Below, piece after piece: positions 41,144 through 50,936 of a DNA stretch of 64,000 bases. Location: the NCBI RefSeq assembly GCF_003263515.1, contig NZ_JYDE01000019.1, positions 122,384 to 186,383 of the forward strand. Reading direction: 5' to 3'. Position 1 is the first letter of the stretch. Each line of letters opens with the position of its first letter. Made by a program: the position numbers and the translations under genes. The notes under the pieces are model-generated. The model was not told the DNA's origin. It saw only the letters and a program-made list of their open reading frames with translations, and did no database searches. This DNA is from Rahnella inusitata. Its GTDB lineage: Bacteria; Pseudomonadota; Gammaproteobacteria; Enterobacterales; Enterobacteriaceae.

Positions 41144-43288
41144 TCAGCTCAGGGTATGCGCTGGTACGGGCATCATCGTGGGGTGAAAGCAGGCGTTATA
41201 ATGCTGCTCAATGTCGTCAATACGGCGCTTATCTTTAATAAAGCGGCGGATAAAGAGAACGGTATTGACCAGCAGAACGCCAAGCAACAAGAACAGCAGC
41301 ATGCTGGTGCCCAGATAGCGCCACAGCGTCGAAATATCCGGTTCACTGTGCAGCGAGATATGGCGTGTACCGTTGGCATCGATGCTGATACTGGTGATCA
41401 CGCCCTGAGCGCTGAACGGGGTATGCAGCAGCTGCGTTGACAAGTGTTGTAACTGCTTCCACTGATCCTGCGGCGGATTACCGTACAATCCGACCGGCGG
41501 CACAGGCTGTTCCACCAGCTGACGACCTTCGTCATTGCTGATAAGGAACCCACCCGGAGGAGGGCTGTTCAGGCTTTCTGCGGCGCGGCGGGTTTCCTGA
41601 ATGAAGAAGGAGGACGTCGCGTTATTGACCAGCTCACTCAGCGATTGCGCGCTGACCGGTCGCAGCAGGACGTTGATCCCCTGTAACGAGCCCGCTTTCG
41701 CGCGTTTCACCAGCGTACTCCAGTTATTCGAGTTCCCCAGATTCACCAGCGCATTTTTCAGGCGTACGCATTCATTGGTTTTGCTGCCGCACAGCGTGTC
41801 GGTTTTCAGCACAATATCGGCGAAATCATCGAGCAAAATCATGCCGGATTTCTCGATCGCGGTCGCCAGCTGCGGGTTGATGTTTTGCTCGAGATTTTCA
41901 CCCGGATGCATCTGATTGTTCACGGTAGTTTGCAGCGCGGTGGCGGCATCAATAATTTCAGACTGCGGCACCGGCAGCGGTGCGGCGTTGTTCCAGTAAA
42001 TCCCCGAACAGTCGAACGGCAGGAAACCCGATGCGCTGCGGTTGGTCGCAGGTGGCACGTAGCACATGCCTGTACCCTGAACTTTCAACGTATCGCCGAC
42101 GCGCAGTGCTGTTTTTTCCAGATCCTGCACACTGTTGACCTGCGCACTTTGCGCGCCCTGTAGCCACGCTATGCTGAGTTTCAGCGGTAAACCGAGAGGC
42201 ACATACACCAGCAGCATAAGCAATAACAGAAAGGCGCTGGTCGCCAGCACCAGATTCTTGCCCCAGAGCTGCAGCGGGAATTTTTTGACTTCATCGTGCA
42301 ACGACAGATAGCTGCCCTGACGGACGACGTGGCTGTTCATGTACAGCTCGATATCCGTTGGCTGGCCGAGGTCGCGGCCGATAAAAGGTTGCCAGTGCGG
42401 CGGATAAATCAGGTCGACGGTGCCGAGCGAAATATTGCTGATATCCCCCTGCTTAGATTCGCCAAACAGTCCCCAGCGTTTAGGTAAGCCCCGCAGGCAA
42501 TGGATTTCTTTGCGGTTTTTACCTAAACGTTCGGAAATCACCCGCCAGCCGACCCATCCTGCGAGCACGGCGGCAAGGGTAAGCAGCCACGGCAAAAATA
42601 CGACAGGGCTGAGCAACGTAATAAACAGCAAAAGCAAAATACCGGAAACCGCCAGCGCCTCTTTTACACCGCTCGAGCGGGTCAGCGCGTGCTCTTCGCG
42701 CGTTTCACGGCGCACCTTCACCATCTCGATATGTTCGCTTTCTTCATGACGAATCGAGGCATTTTGCGGCTGGGAGGGAAGAACCGTTGAAACCGGCGCC
42801 GGACCTTCGTAAACGTGGTCCGCCAGCGTATGACCATTGAGAGAGATGACCAGAGGCATCGATTGCGTTTTAATCAGCTCTACCTGATTTTCCTGCGCTA
42901 TGTATTGCTCCCAAAAGGGGGGCAGGTGGATTTCAGTCGCATCAAGAAAATAGCGTCCGCTGTTGGTGTCTTCGCTGGCTACACCGTAGCGAGTGATGGC
43001 GCGCTTAAGGCTGTAAACGTGTTCACTTTTGGTGGTCAGGATGAGTTTATCGCGCAGGATAATCAGATTATTGCGGTGAGTGATCGGCGTTTGTCCCAGC
43101 CCTTCACTTTGTCGCAGATACCGTTCTACGGCGTCGCGCTCTTGTTGCGACAGTTTTCGCTGGCTGGGGGTGGGGAAATGTACCACGGACTCGTCGCGTT
43201 GGCGGCGTCGCAAGGCAAACCAAAAGAAACTTCCAGTGGCAATGATTGCGATACACAACAACACCAGTGTCACGACTACTGTGCTCAT
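41144..43288 (-). CDS. igaA: IgaA/UmoB inner-membrane repressor of the Rcs system
   Basis: 714-residue membrane protein that holds the Rcs phosphorelay in check until RcsF signals envelope damage. Membrane segments: N-terminal about residues 3-25 (VVVTLVLLCIAIIATGSFFW), a pair near 210-250, one near 345-365, and a final one near 655-675. The periplasmic domain between contains four cysteines (CYVPP, CSGIYW, CGSKTNEC), matching the known disulfide pattern. The gene is essential in most enterics with an intact Rcs system. Confidence 0.95.
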   Translation of the reverse strand: MSTVVVTLVLLCIAIIATGSFFWFALRRRQRDESVVHFPTPSQRKLSQQERDAVERYLRQSEGLGQTPITHRNNLIILRDKLILTTKSEHVYSLKRAITRYGVASEDTNSGRYFLDATEIHLPPFWEQYIAQENQVELIKTQSMPLVISLNGHTLADHVYEGPAPVSTVLPSQPQNASIRHEESEHIEMVKVRRETREEHALTRSSGVKEALAVSGILLLLFITLLSPVVFLPWLLTLAAVLAGWVGWRVISERLGKNRKEIHCLRGLPKRWGLFGESKQGDISNISLGTVDLIYPPHWQPFIGRDLGQPTDIELYMNSHVVRQGSYLSLHDEVKKFPLQLWGKNLVLATSAFLLLLMLLVYVPLGLPLKLSIAWLQGAQSAQVNSVQDLEKTALRVGDTLKVQGTGMCYVPPATNRSASGFLPFDCSGIYWNNAAPLPVPQSEIIDAATALQTTVNNQMHPGENLEQNINPQLATAIEKSGMILLDDFADIVLKTDTLCGSKTNECVRLKNALVNLGNSNNWSTLVKRAKAGSLQGINVLLRPVSAQSLSELVNNATSSFFIQETRRAAESLNSPPPGGFLISNDEGRQLVEQPVPPVGLYGNPPQDQWKQLQHLSTQLLHTPFSAQGVITSISIDANGTRHISLHSEPDISTLWRYLGTSMLLFLLLGVLLVNTVLFIRRFIKDKRRIDDIEQHYNACFHPTMMPVPAHTLS

Positions 43289-43757
43289 CCGATCCCCGTT
43301 CTGACGTGGGCGACTTACGTCAACTCTGTGAAAGTATTATACATAAATTGAAAAGACATAAACCTCATGCATGATTTGCACGTCACCCTATTTTCTACAG
43401 GGTTTTCATTATTTGACTGATATTTATGCACAAGTGTTTTAATGATAAAAACACCACGCTAGAGAGTATCCGTAATTGTACTTTAATGGGTATCGGTATA
43501 ATCCTATTTTGAATCGGTCTGGTTTTTGTTACAGCAAAATTGTGACGCGAACATGGCAACGCGTTCTTTTTGCACGATGTCAGGGACAAAAATCCGGCGG
43601 TTCGCGCTGAATATGCCGTTTTCAGCGGAACTTATACGCAGTAAAGATTGCGGTTCAGGCTTGCCTTAACGCACAATGTTTTCTGATAGCAATGTTCAAT
43701 AATCCATATGAACCCATTACGACACCCGCAGTCAGGTGAATAAAAGTTGGGGATGAA
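43289..43757. promoter_or_regulatory. igaA-nudE divergent intergenic region
   Basis: About 470 nt holding both promoters. Visible elements: ACCCT/AGGGT hairpin followed by TTTT at 43385-43405, and CGCTGAA-N9-TTCAGCG at 43605-43627. A TATAAT-like sequence (GGTATAATCC, about 43496) could be the -10 of a rightward nudE promoter with a long leader. No gene is supported. Confidence 0.35.
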
Positions 43758-44315
43758 ATGACACAACACCTGCAAAAACCAAAAATCCTGAAGGTGGAAA
43801 CCGTAGCGCGTTCGCGTTTGTTCACCATCGAGTCTGTAGATTTGGCGTTCAGCAACGGCGCGGAACGCGTCTACGAACGCATGCGTCCGTCCGATCGCGA
43901 AGCGGTGATGATCGTGCCAGTCATTGGTGAAGATCTGCTGCTGATCCACGAATACGCGGTGGGGATCGAAAGCTATGAGCTGGGTTTTCCGAAGGGGCTG
44001 ATCGACGCAGGCGAGAGCGTGCTGGAAGCCGCTAACCGCGAGTTGATGGAGGAAGTCGGCTACGGCGCAGGGCATTTTGACGTGCTGGCAAAGCTGACGA
44101 TGGCGCCTTCCTACTTCTCCAGCCGCATGAACATTGTGATTGCGAAAGGGTTGTACCCAAAGAGCCTGGAAGGCGATGAGCCCGAGCCTTTACCACAAAC
44201 CCGCTGGCCTATTGCGCGGATGATGGAATTGCTGCAACAGCCCGATTTTTGCGAAGCCCGTAACGTCAGCGCTTTATTCCTGGCTCATGATTTCCTGACG
44301 CGCAACGCCCGCTGA
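43758..44315 (+). CDS. nudE: ADP compounds hydrolase NudE
   Basis: Nudix hydrolase acting on ADP-ribose, NADH and Ap3A in E. coli. 185 residues. The Nudix box GLIDAGESVLEAANRELMEEVGY (residues about 76-98) fits GX5EX7REUXEEXGU in full. GGGGATGAA precedes the ATG. Convergent with mrcA across a shared terminator. Confidence 0.96.
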   Translation: MTQHLQKPKILKVETVARSRLFTIESVDLAFSNGAERVYERMRPSDREAVMIVPVIGEDLLLIHEYAVGIESYELGFPKGLIDAGESVLEAANRELMEEVGYGAGHFDVLAKLTMAPSYFSSRMNIVIAKGLYPKSLEGDEPEPLPQTRWPIARMMELLQQPDFCEARNVSALFLAHDFLTRNAR

Positions 44316-44344
44316 ACCGTCCGTTTTCCTGAAAAATCGTCAAT

Positions 44345-44382
44345 AAAAAAGCCGGTCATACATCATGCAGACCGGCTTTTTT
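44345..44382. terminator. Bidirectional terminator between nudE and mrcA
   Basis: AAAAAAGCCGGTC, a 12-nt loop, GACCGGCTTTTTT; serves both convergent genes. Confidence 0.93.
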
Positions 44383-44424
44383 CTATCGGATTTAATCAGG
44401 CGTTAAACGCCTGACTCACTCTCA

Positions 44425-46980
44425 TCAGAACAACTCATGTTCCTGACCGTTGTCCATGATAGTCGTTCCGACTTCATGCACCGCATGTTCCGTCGGCTGA
44501 GTTCCGTCAATGAAGTATTCCGCACGACTGCCACCGCCCCCGTCGGATAACTTCCCGGTACTCTTATCGATAGTCACCGTCACGATGCCCGGAGGCGGCG
44601 TCTGCTTCTCTTCAGGCACGCCTTCCAGCACGGCTTTCATGTAGTCATCCCACGCCGGTTGTGCGCTCTTCGCGCCGCCTTCTGCGCCCGAGATTTGATC
44701 TGGGATCACACCGGAAGCCGTCGAACGGCCAAGGTCACGGCGGTGATCGTCAAAACCAATCCAGACGGAGGTGACCACGTTCGGGCCATAACCGGAGAAC
44801 CAGGCGTCTTTCGAACTGTTGGTTGTCCCGGTTTTGCCGCCGATGTCGTGGCGCTTCAGATCACGACCCGCGCGCCAGCCTGTTCCCATCCAGCCAGGCT
44901 CGCCGAAGATGTTGGAGTTCAGCGCGTCACTGATCAGGAACGACAGCGGCGTGCTGATAACGTGCGGCGCGTACTGTTGCTCTGCATCCACCTGCGGAGA
45001 ATTGGCCGGAACCTGTTCCAGCTGCGGCGTTGGTACGGCGTTGTTATTGTTATTCACCGAGGTGGCAACGTTTTCCACGTTGTCATCAGACAACACCGCC
45101 GACTTCTGCGTATCGCCATAAATCACCGGAATATTACAGGTGCGGCAGGCGATTTTCGGTTTGGCTTCAAACAGAACTTCGCCGGATTCCGCCACAATTT
45201 TGGTGATGAAATACGGGTCAACCAGATAACCGCCGTTGGTCAGCGTCGCATAACCCCGCACTACCTGTAACGGGGTGAACGATGCCGAACCCAGCGCCAG
45301 TGACTCGGAATGAACAATGTTGGCAGCCGGGAAGCCGAAGCGCTGCAGATATTCTGCCGCGTAATCCACACCCATCGCACGCATCGCACGCACCATCACC
45401 ACGTTCTTCGACTCACCCAGCCCCTGACGCAGGCGGATTGGACCCGCATAGGTCGGTGGTGAGTTTTTCGGTCGCCAGTCCTGACCGGCACCCGGATCCC
45501 AGCGGGTGATCGGCATGTCATTGAGGATAGTGGCCAGGGTCAGCCCTTTATCCATCGCCGCGGTATACAGGAACGGTTTGATGTTCGAACCGAGTTGACG
45601 CACAGCCTGATTCGCACGGTTAAATTTGCTCTGATTGAAATCAAAACCACCGACCAGCGCTTCAATCGCGCCGTCGTTTTGATTCAGGGAGACGATGGCG
45701 GAGTTCACATCAGGAACCTGTGCCAACCACCAGACATCGCCCACTTTACGCACCCACACCTGCTGACCTGGCTGAACCACGTCAGAGACTTTCTTCGGTG
45801 TCGGGCCTTGTGCGTTGTCATTACGGTAAGGACGTGCCCAACGCATACCGCTGAACGGCAGGCTGATTACGGCGCGGTTAGACATCGTCGCCGTGGCCTG
45901 CGCGTCGTCAATCGAGGTAATGACCGCCGGGAACAGTGGCCCGTAGACCGGCAGCGTTTTCAGCGACTGGACGATTTTATTCTCATCCCACGCCGGTTCG
46001 CCCACTTTCCACATCTGATTCGACGGGCCGCGGTAACCGTGGCGCATATCGTAATTCAGCACGTTGGTCCGCAGCGCTTCCTGTGCGGCCAGCTGGGTTT
46101 TCTTCGTGATGGTAGTGTGAACCATATAGCCGTCGTTATAGGCGTTATCGCCATAACGTTTCACCATTTCCTGACGCACCATTTCTGTCAGGTACGGCGC
46201 GGAAAACTCAATATGTGGGGCGTGATAATTCGCGACGACCGGTTCAGCACGCGCCTGATCGTACTGCTCCTGCGTGATGTATTTCTCATCCAGCATACGG
46301 GCCAGCACGGTATTGCGACGGGCAACAGAGCGATCGTGGGAATAGAGCGGGTTGAACGTTGACGGTGCCTTAGGCAGACCGGCAATGACCGCCATTTCGC
46401 TGAGTGTCAGCTGACTCACGTCTTTCCCGAAGTAAACCTGCGCTGCAGCACCCACGCCATAGGCACGATAACCGAGATAGATTTTGTTCAGGTAAAGCTC
46501 AAGAATTTCATCTTTGGTCATCATCTGCTCAATGCGGATGGCCAAAAACGCTTCCTTGATTTTACGGGTCAGCGTGCGCTCAGGGCTTAAGAAGAAGTTA
46601 CGTGCCAGCTGCTGAGTGATGGTGCTCGCACCCTGTGAGGCGTGGCCGGACATCAGCGCAACGGATGCCGCACGGAAGATACCGATCGGATCCACACCGT
46701 GATGCTCGTAAAAACGGCTGTCTTCTGTCGCGATAAACGCATGCACCATTTCCGGGGGGATCTGGCCGAGTTTCAGCGGGATACGGCGCTTCTCACCGTA
46801 CTGGGCGATAAGGTCGCCTTCGGCACTGAAGACCTGCATGGGTGTTTGCAAGCGCACGTCTTTGAGCGTGGCAACATCGGGTAGCTGTGGCTCGATATAT
46901 TTATACAAACCGAAGATCGAGGCCGCTCCCAGCAAAATGCAACACACTGCAAGAATCAATAAATACTTTACGAACTTCAC
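44425..46980 (-). CDS. mrcA: Penicillin-binding protein 1A
   Basis: Bifunctional peptidoglycan glycosyltransferase/transpeptidase, 851 residues. I chose the GTG at 46980 (KFVKYLLILAVCC follows), matching E. coli PBP1a, because GGGAAA lies about 7 nt upstream; the ATG at 47004 has no ribosome-binding site. TM about residues 5-27, GT51 domain with EDSRFYEHHGVD and QGASTITQQLARNFFL, an OB-like insert, transpeptidase motifs SNIKPF and KTGTTNSSKD. It is divergent from hofM. Confidence 0.97.
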   Translation of the reverse strand: MKFVKYLLILAVCCILLGAASIFGLYKYIEPQLPDVATLKDVRLQTPMQVFSAEGDLIAQYGEKRRIPLKLGQIPPEMVHAFIATEDSRFYEHHGVDPIGIFRAASVALMSGHASQGASTITQQLARNFFLSPERTLTRKIKEAFLAIRIEQMMTKDEILELYLNKIYLGYRAYGVGAAAQVYFGKDVSQLTLSEMAVIAGLPKAPSTFNPLYSHDRSVARRNTVLARMLDEKYITQEQYDQARAEPVVANYHAPHIEFSAPYLTEMVRQEMVKRYGDNAYNDGYMVHTTITKKTQLAAQEALRTNVLNYDMRHGYRGPSNQMWKVGEPAWDENKIVQSLKTLPVYGPLFPAVITSIDDAQATATMSNRAVISLPFSGMRWARPYRNDNAQGPTPKKVSDVVQPGQQVWVRKVGDVWWLAQVPDVNSAIVSLNQNDGAIEALVGGFDFNQSKFNRANQAVRQLGSNIKPFLYTAAMDKGLTLATILNDMPITRWDPGAGQDWRPKNSPPTYAGPIRLRQGLGESKNVVMVRAMRAMGVDYAAEYLQRFGFPAANIVHSESLALGSASFTPLQVVRGYATLTNGGYLVDPYFITKIVAESGEVLFEAKPKIACRTCNIPVIYGDTQKSAVLSDDNVENVATSVNNNNNAVPTPQLEQVPANSPQVDAEQQYAPHVISTPLSFLISDALNSNIFGEPGWMGTGWRAGRDLKRHDIGGKTGTTNSSKDAWFSGYGPNVVTSVWIGFDDHRRDLGRSTASGVIPDQISGAEGGAKSAQPAWDDYMKAVLEGVPEEKQTPPPGIVTVTIDKSTGKLSDGGGGSRAEYFIDGTQPTEHAVHEVGTTIMDNGQEHELF

Positions 46981-47101
46981 CTGAGATTTCCCATTTAGTG
47001 TCAATTGGGCAGTTTATAAACAACCGCGCGGTAGTATAAAGGCAAGCCTGCAACATGGATACGTACTTTTATTTACTTGACGATATGGAGATTGGGCGAA
47101 A

Positions 47102-47941
47102 ATGCGACTACAAGCATGGCAGGTAGGTCTGGATATTCAAGCCGGTTTTGCCCGCGCGATCGCCGTACAAAGGCGGCGTCATGGCTGGCAATTACGTCAC
47201 TGGTGGCAGCATCCGCTGCCTGACTTCACGTTGCGGGAGGGGATATTACATGAGACCGCGCCGCTGATCGCCATTTTATCATTCTGGCGCAAAACCTTAC
47301 CTGCCAGGTTGTCACTGAGAATCAGCCTGCCGGCACAGCGCATCATGCAGCAACGCATGGTGGCACCTGATGCGCGGATGCAGGATCCCGCCCGCAGCGC
47401 CTTCATCTTCAGTCACGCGGCGAAACAATTTCCTCTGGGCGTTGAACATCTGGTGATGGATTACCGTGCTGACCCGTGCGGAGATAATCAGATCGTCGTC
47501 ACCGCCGCACGGCAACAGGAGATCATGCAGTGGATGGAGTGTCTTGCGCAGGCGCAGCTTTTCCCTGAGGTTATCGAACTGACACCCTGCGCACTTCAGG
47601 TTGCTGCTCATGCGGCCCGGCTTCCCGGTGATGCGCTGCTGATTCATCCGCTGGACGACGCCCTTCTTTGGGCTTCGCCGCACAGCCTGCCGTTCCAGTT
47701 TGGTTTGTTCGACAGCACGCAAGCACGGGCGGATGCAGCGCTTTCCGATCTCATCCGGTCGCAATATCGTGCCGGTGCGCTGTGTGCCACAGAAGCTTAT
47801 TACAGCGGCGAAAATCCTCCTTCCGGAATGCAATGCTGGTCGCCGCTCAGCGCGATAAGTCAGTTATCCGCCCCTTTACCTGCCAACCCGGGCGACTTTG
47901 CTCCCGCTGTTGGGCTGGCGCTAAGACCTGTGGATTGCTGA
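47102..47941 (+). CDS. hofM: DNA utilisation protein HofM (PilM-like)
   Basis: First gene of the hofMN(OP)Q cluster, the counterpart of pilMNOPQ of type IV pilus and competence systems; E. coli mutants cannot use DNA as sole carbon source. 279 residues, actin-like PilM family but weakly conserved. The start MRLQAWQVGLDIQAGFARAIAV carries the degenerate ATPase phosphate-1 motif. Its stop (TGA 47939-47941) overlaps the hofN ATG by 1 nt. Confidence 0.88.
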   Translation: MRLQAWQVGLDIQAGFARAIAVQRRRHGWQLRHWWQHPLPDFTLREGILHETAPLIAILSFWRKTLPARLSLRISLPAQRIMQQRMVAPDARMQDPARSAFIFSHAAKQFPLGVEHLVMDYRADPCGDNQIVVTAARQQEIMQWMECLAQAQLFPEVIELTPCALQVAAHAARLPGDALLIHPLDDALLWASPHSLPFQFGLFDSTQARADAALSDLIRSQYRAGALCATEAYYSGENPPSGMQCWSPLSAISQLSAPLPANPGDFAPAVGLALRPVDC

Positions 47942-48495
47942 TGCTACAGGTCAACTTATTGCCATGGCGGAAGGTACATCGACAGCAACGGGTGCGTTTC
48001 TGGCTAACCGTTTCGGTGTGTTTTCCAGCGTTGCTGCTGGTGAGCTTGCTGGGTAGTGCTGTTTTTTTGGCTCAGCAACGGACCCTTTTACAACAACATC
48101 TTGCTGCCCTGAAACACGCTTCTCAGGCGCTTTCTCTGCAGCAAAGGAGTGTGGAGACGGCGTCGGCACAGGTAAAAATACTGCTCGCGCAGCGTTTGGT
48201 TAGCCAGCAGCGGGCGCAGCGGAGCAGGGACTCCCTGCAAATGCTGATCTTGTTGGCAGAAAAAATACCAGAGGAGGTTCGGCTGAACGACCTGGTTGAA
48301 CTTCAGAACCAGCTGACGCTCACCGGCGAAGGGCGGTTTTATCACGACATTCTGGCTTTTCGCGACACGCTGGCGACAGGTGACTTACTCCGGGATGTCA
48401 CTCTGAGCGATGTACGGCAGCAATCCGGTGTGATGCTGAGCTTTGTGCTGAAGATGCAGCTGCGTCAGCCACCTGAGCAGGGAACGTTGCCATGA
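47941..48495 (+). CDS. hofN: DNA utilisation protein HofN (PilN-like)
   Basis: 184-residue bitopic inner-membrane protein. MLQVNLLPWRKVHRQQR is the PilN cytoplasmic N-terminal motif (binds PilM), TM about residues 22-44, then a coiled-coil periplasmic part (QRTLLQQHLAALKHASQ) and a ferredoxin-like fold. The frame is open from 47668, but only the ATG at 47941 gives the family N-terminus. It overlaps the next gene by 4 nt (ATGA). Confidence 0.9.
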   Translation: MLQVNLLPWRKVHRQQRVRFWLTVSVCFPALLLVSLLGSAVFLAQQRTLLQQHLAALKHASQALSLQQRSVETASAQVKILLAQRLVSQQRAQRSRDSLQMLILLAEKIPEEVRLNDLVELQNQLTLTGEGRFYHDILAFRDTLATGDLLRDVTLSDVRQQSGVMLSFVLKMQLRQPPEQGTLP

Positions 48496-49331
48496 ATAAC
48501 CCACTTTTGCAGCGTCTTGAGCCGCTGATGCGAAAACCGGGCTGGCAGTTGGCTACCATGCTGGCGGGTGCGATGACGCTTATCGCGCTGGTGATATATC
48601 AATGTCTTTTCCGGAGTATCTGGCTGCAACAGACAGAACTGGAGCAGCAGATAAATGAGATCCGCCAGGTAGTGACTCATGCGCAGGTGGCCTTGCTGCG
48701 CGGAGCGCCACTGTCGCGTTTGCAGAATATGCTGAAAGAAAATGCAGGGGCCGAAAACGACATCCTGCCGCTGGACCAGCAATTTGCGCCGCCGTTGAAG
48801 GCCTCGCAAGCCGCGCTGGTTCGCTGGTCGCCCGCACCTGATCAGCAAGGCGAACTTCAGCTGCACGGTTCGTTTGGTGCACTGATGCATTTTCTTCAGG
48901 TATTGCAGCAGCGCCCGTGGCATCCGGCGTTCAGCGAACTCAATCTTCATGCCACGGAAAGCGGCCTCGCCGTTTCTCTTTTGCTGACCCAAACAAACGA
49001 AGCTGCTGACGGCGATGAAGTCACGGTCCCGGAGCATGATCCTTTTGCTCCCCTGCCATCCCAATCCTGCGCCGGTGAAACCCTGGCTCCCACGTGGAGT
49101 CTGGGTGGCATCACGCAGGCAGAAGGCCAGCAGTTTGGCTGGTTACTGTCGCCAGATGGCAGTTGGAACAAAGTCGAAACGGGCACGCAGATCGGCACGC
49201 CGCTGTGGACGGTCGAAATGCTGGATGCCTCACAGGTAGAACTCAGCATCAGCGATGCCCGCTGCGGCGAACAACGCCAGACTCTCCGGTTTGGTCACTC
49301 GGGTACGTTTCCAGGGAAAGGAAAAAAATGA
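48492..49331 (+). CDS. HofO-HofP fusion protein (PilO/PilP-like)
   Basis: A 279-residue protein that joins two E. coli genes. Residues 1 to about 170 match HofO (PilO-like): short cytoplasmic part, TM about 20-42, coiled coil, and a domain with ALVRWSPAPDQQGELQL. Residues about 185-279 match HofP (PilP-like): the HDPFAPL motif, two cysteines (SQSCAGE, DARCGEQ) and the beta-sandwich with DGSWNKVETGTQI. The join is the acidic linker NEAADGDEVTVPE. In E. coli these are separate proteins of 146 and 134 residues and HofP has its own signal. Overlaps hofN and hofQ by 4 nt each. Confidence 0.82.
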   Translation: MNNPLLQRLEPLMRKPGWQLATMLAGAMTLIALVIYQCLFRSIWLQQTELEQQINEIRQVVTHAQVALLRGAPLSRLQNMLKENAGAENDILPLDQQFAPPLKASQAALVRWSPAPDQQGELQLHGSFGALMHFLQVLQQRPWHPAFSELNLHATESGLAVSLLLTQTNEAADGDEVTVPEHDPFAPLPSQSCAGETLAPTWSLGGITQAEGQQFGWLLSPDGSWNKVETGTQIGTPLWTVEMLDASQVELSISDARCGEQRQTLRFGHSGTFPGKGKK

Positions 49332-50590
49332 AACACGTTTATCGGGCCGCTCTGTGGCTGCCGTTTTTCTTATATTTCAGCGTCATCAAGGCGGACGAGC
49401 CTTCGTCGGTATCTTTGGAATTTCAAACCGCGCCGATTGAAATGGTCTTGCAGGCACTTTCCGATACGCGGCAGCTTAATCTGATCACCGCGCCGGGTGT
49501 GGAAGGGCAGATCAGCGTAAAGCTCAAAGAAGTACCGTGGCAGCAGGCGCTCGACATTATCCTGCGCATGAATCATCTCACCAGTCAGCTTGAAGGAAAT
49601 GTTCTGCTGATTTCACCGGCAATTGACCCGCTTGCGCGCCAGCAACAGGTCAAAGAGGCTGAAGAACAGCAGGCTGACCAGCGGCCGATCGTCAGCCTGA
49701 CCTTTCCGCTTCAATATGCCGATGCCAAAGAAACGGCGCTGAGCCTGAATGCACAAAAAGGCACGCTGTTATCTGTTAAGGGCAATGCGTCTGCGGACAG
49801 CCGCACCAATACTCTTTTATTGCGCGATACGCAGGAGGCGCTGGATATCGTCACGCCGTGGATTAAAGAGTTAGATCTGCCGCTGCAACAGGTACAACTG
49901 GCTGCACACATCGTGACAATGAACAGCGAAAGCCTGCGGGAGTTAGGCGTTCGCTGGGGTTTCACCGGCGATGAACCGATCACTAAAGCCGTGCGAATGA
50001 ACAATTTCAGTATGGGAATGCCGGTGGAAAACCCGATATTTACCGCCGGGTTCAATCTGGCACACATCAGCGGACGGATTTTGGATCTGGAGCTGACCGC
50101 GCTGGAGCAGGAAGACAAAGTCGATATTATCGCCAGCCCGCGCCTGCTAACGGCGCACATGCAAACCGCCAGTATCAAGCAGGGCACGGAGATTCCGTAT
50201 CAGGTGTCCAGCGGGGCGAGCGGCAGTACGTCCATCGAATTTAAAGAAGCGGTACTCGGTATGGAAGTGACGCCTAAGATTCAGCGTGACGGGCGCATTC
50301 AGATGGCTTTGCAGATAAGCCAGAATATGCCGGGGCGCAGTATCAAGCAGTCCGAGGGAGAAGCGTTGGCAATCGACAAGCAGGAAATCAAAACGCAGGT
50401 CACGGTGAAAGATGGCGAAACCATCGTGCTGGGCGGCATTTTCCAGCGCAAAAACCAGAAGACCGACACCAAAGTCCCGGTAATCGGCGATATTCCGGTG
50501 GTCGGTTCCTTGTTTAAACACCAGTATATGAATGAACAGCGACGCGAGTTGGTGATTTTCATCACTCCAACCTTAATCCGCGCCCAATAA
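49328..50590 (+). CDS. hofQ: DNA utilisation secretin HofQ
   Basis: Outer-membrane secretin (PilQ family), 420 residues, the presumed DNA-uptake pore. Signal peptide about residues 1-22 (LWLPFFLYFSVIKA), STN-type domain (SLEFQTAPIEMVLQALSD), N1 domain, then the secretin domain from about 200 with IIASPRLLTAHMQTASIKQGTEIPY and VPVIGDIPVVGSLFKH. Start ATG 49328 overlaps the previous stop (ATGA). Last gene of the hof run. Confidence 0.93.
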   Translation: MKHVYRAALWLPFFLYFSVIKADEPSSVSLEFQTAPIEMVLQALSDTRQLNLITAPGVEGQISVKLKEVPWQQALDIILRMNHLTSQLEGNVLLISPAIDPLARQQQVKEAEEQQADQRPIVSLTFPLQYADAKETALSLNAQKGTLLSVKGNASADSRTNTLLLRDTQEALDIVTPWIKELDLPLQQVQLAAHIVTMNSESLRELGVRWGFTGDEPITKAVRMNNFSMGMPVENPIFTAGFNLAHISGRILDLELTALEQEDKVDIIASPRLLTAHMQTASIKQGTEIPYQVSSGASGSTSIEFKEAVLGMEVTPKIQRDGRIQMALQISQNMPGRSIKQSEGEALAIDKQEIKTQVTVKDGETIVLGGIFQRKNQKTDTKVPVIGDIPVVGSLFKHQYMNEQRRELVIFITPTLIRAQ

Positions 50591-50936
50591 ACGGGTATTT
50601 AGTGCTAACCTAAATCGCACAATCACGTTGAGCACATGCAACTTTTTGTGTCGTGAGAGGCTTCTGAGTTTGACGCTGCGGTCGATTTAGCTTACAAGGG
50701 TTACCGAATTGAGCACCGTGATCTTTTTTTACTGCAGACACGCCGATAAAAACGTACGTTTTCCCTCCTGCGGCGTGCAATGCGATTTATTCGGTTGCCA
50801 AACTACCAAGAGTGTTGAGATAATTTTTTTCTGATCTCGCACTATCGCTCATGAGGTTTCAGTTTAGGTCCCGCCGCTAATTTGATTGGCGGGGCGGGTT
50901 ATCATCAACGAAATAGTCTTAGTAATACCGAAAAAC
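50591..50936 (+). promoter_or_regulatory. aroK leader region
   Basis: 346 nt without a gene. A nested inverted repeat is present: CACGCCG at 50739-50745 pairs with CGGCGTG at 50771-50777, and inside it lies the palindrome AAAACGTACGTTTT (50749-50762). TTTTTTT runs at 50724 and 50826. It should carry the aroKB-damX-dam promoter; no exact -35/-10 pair could be assigned. Confidence 0.4.

Noticed and set aside
45595-46362. 255-codon plus-strand frame within mrcA
   Set aside because: Antisense shadow of PBP1A, which is unambiguous.
47002-47004. ATG start for mrcA
   Set aside because: No ribosome-binding site; the GTG at 46980 has one and matches the E. coli N-terminus.
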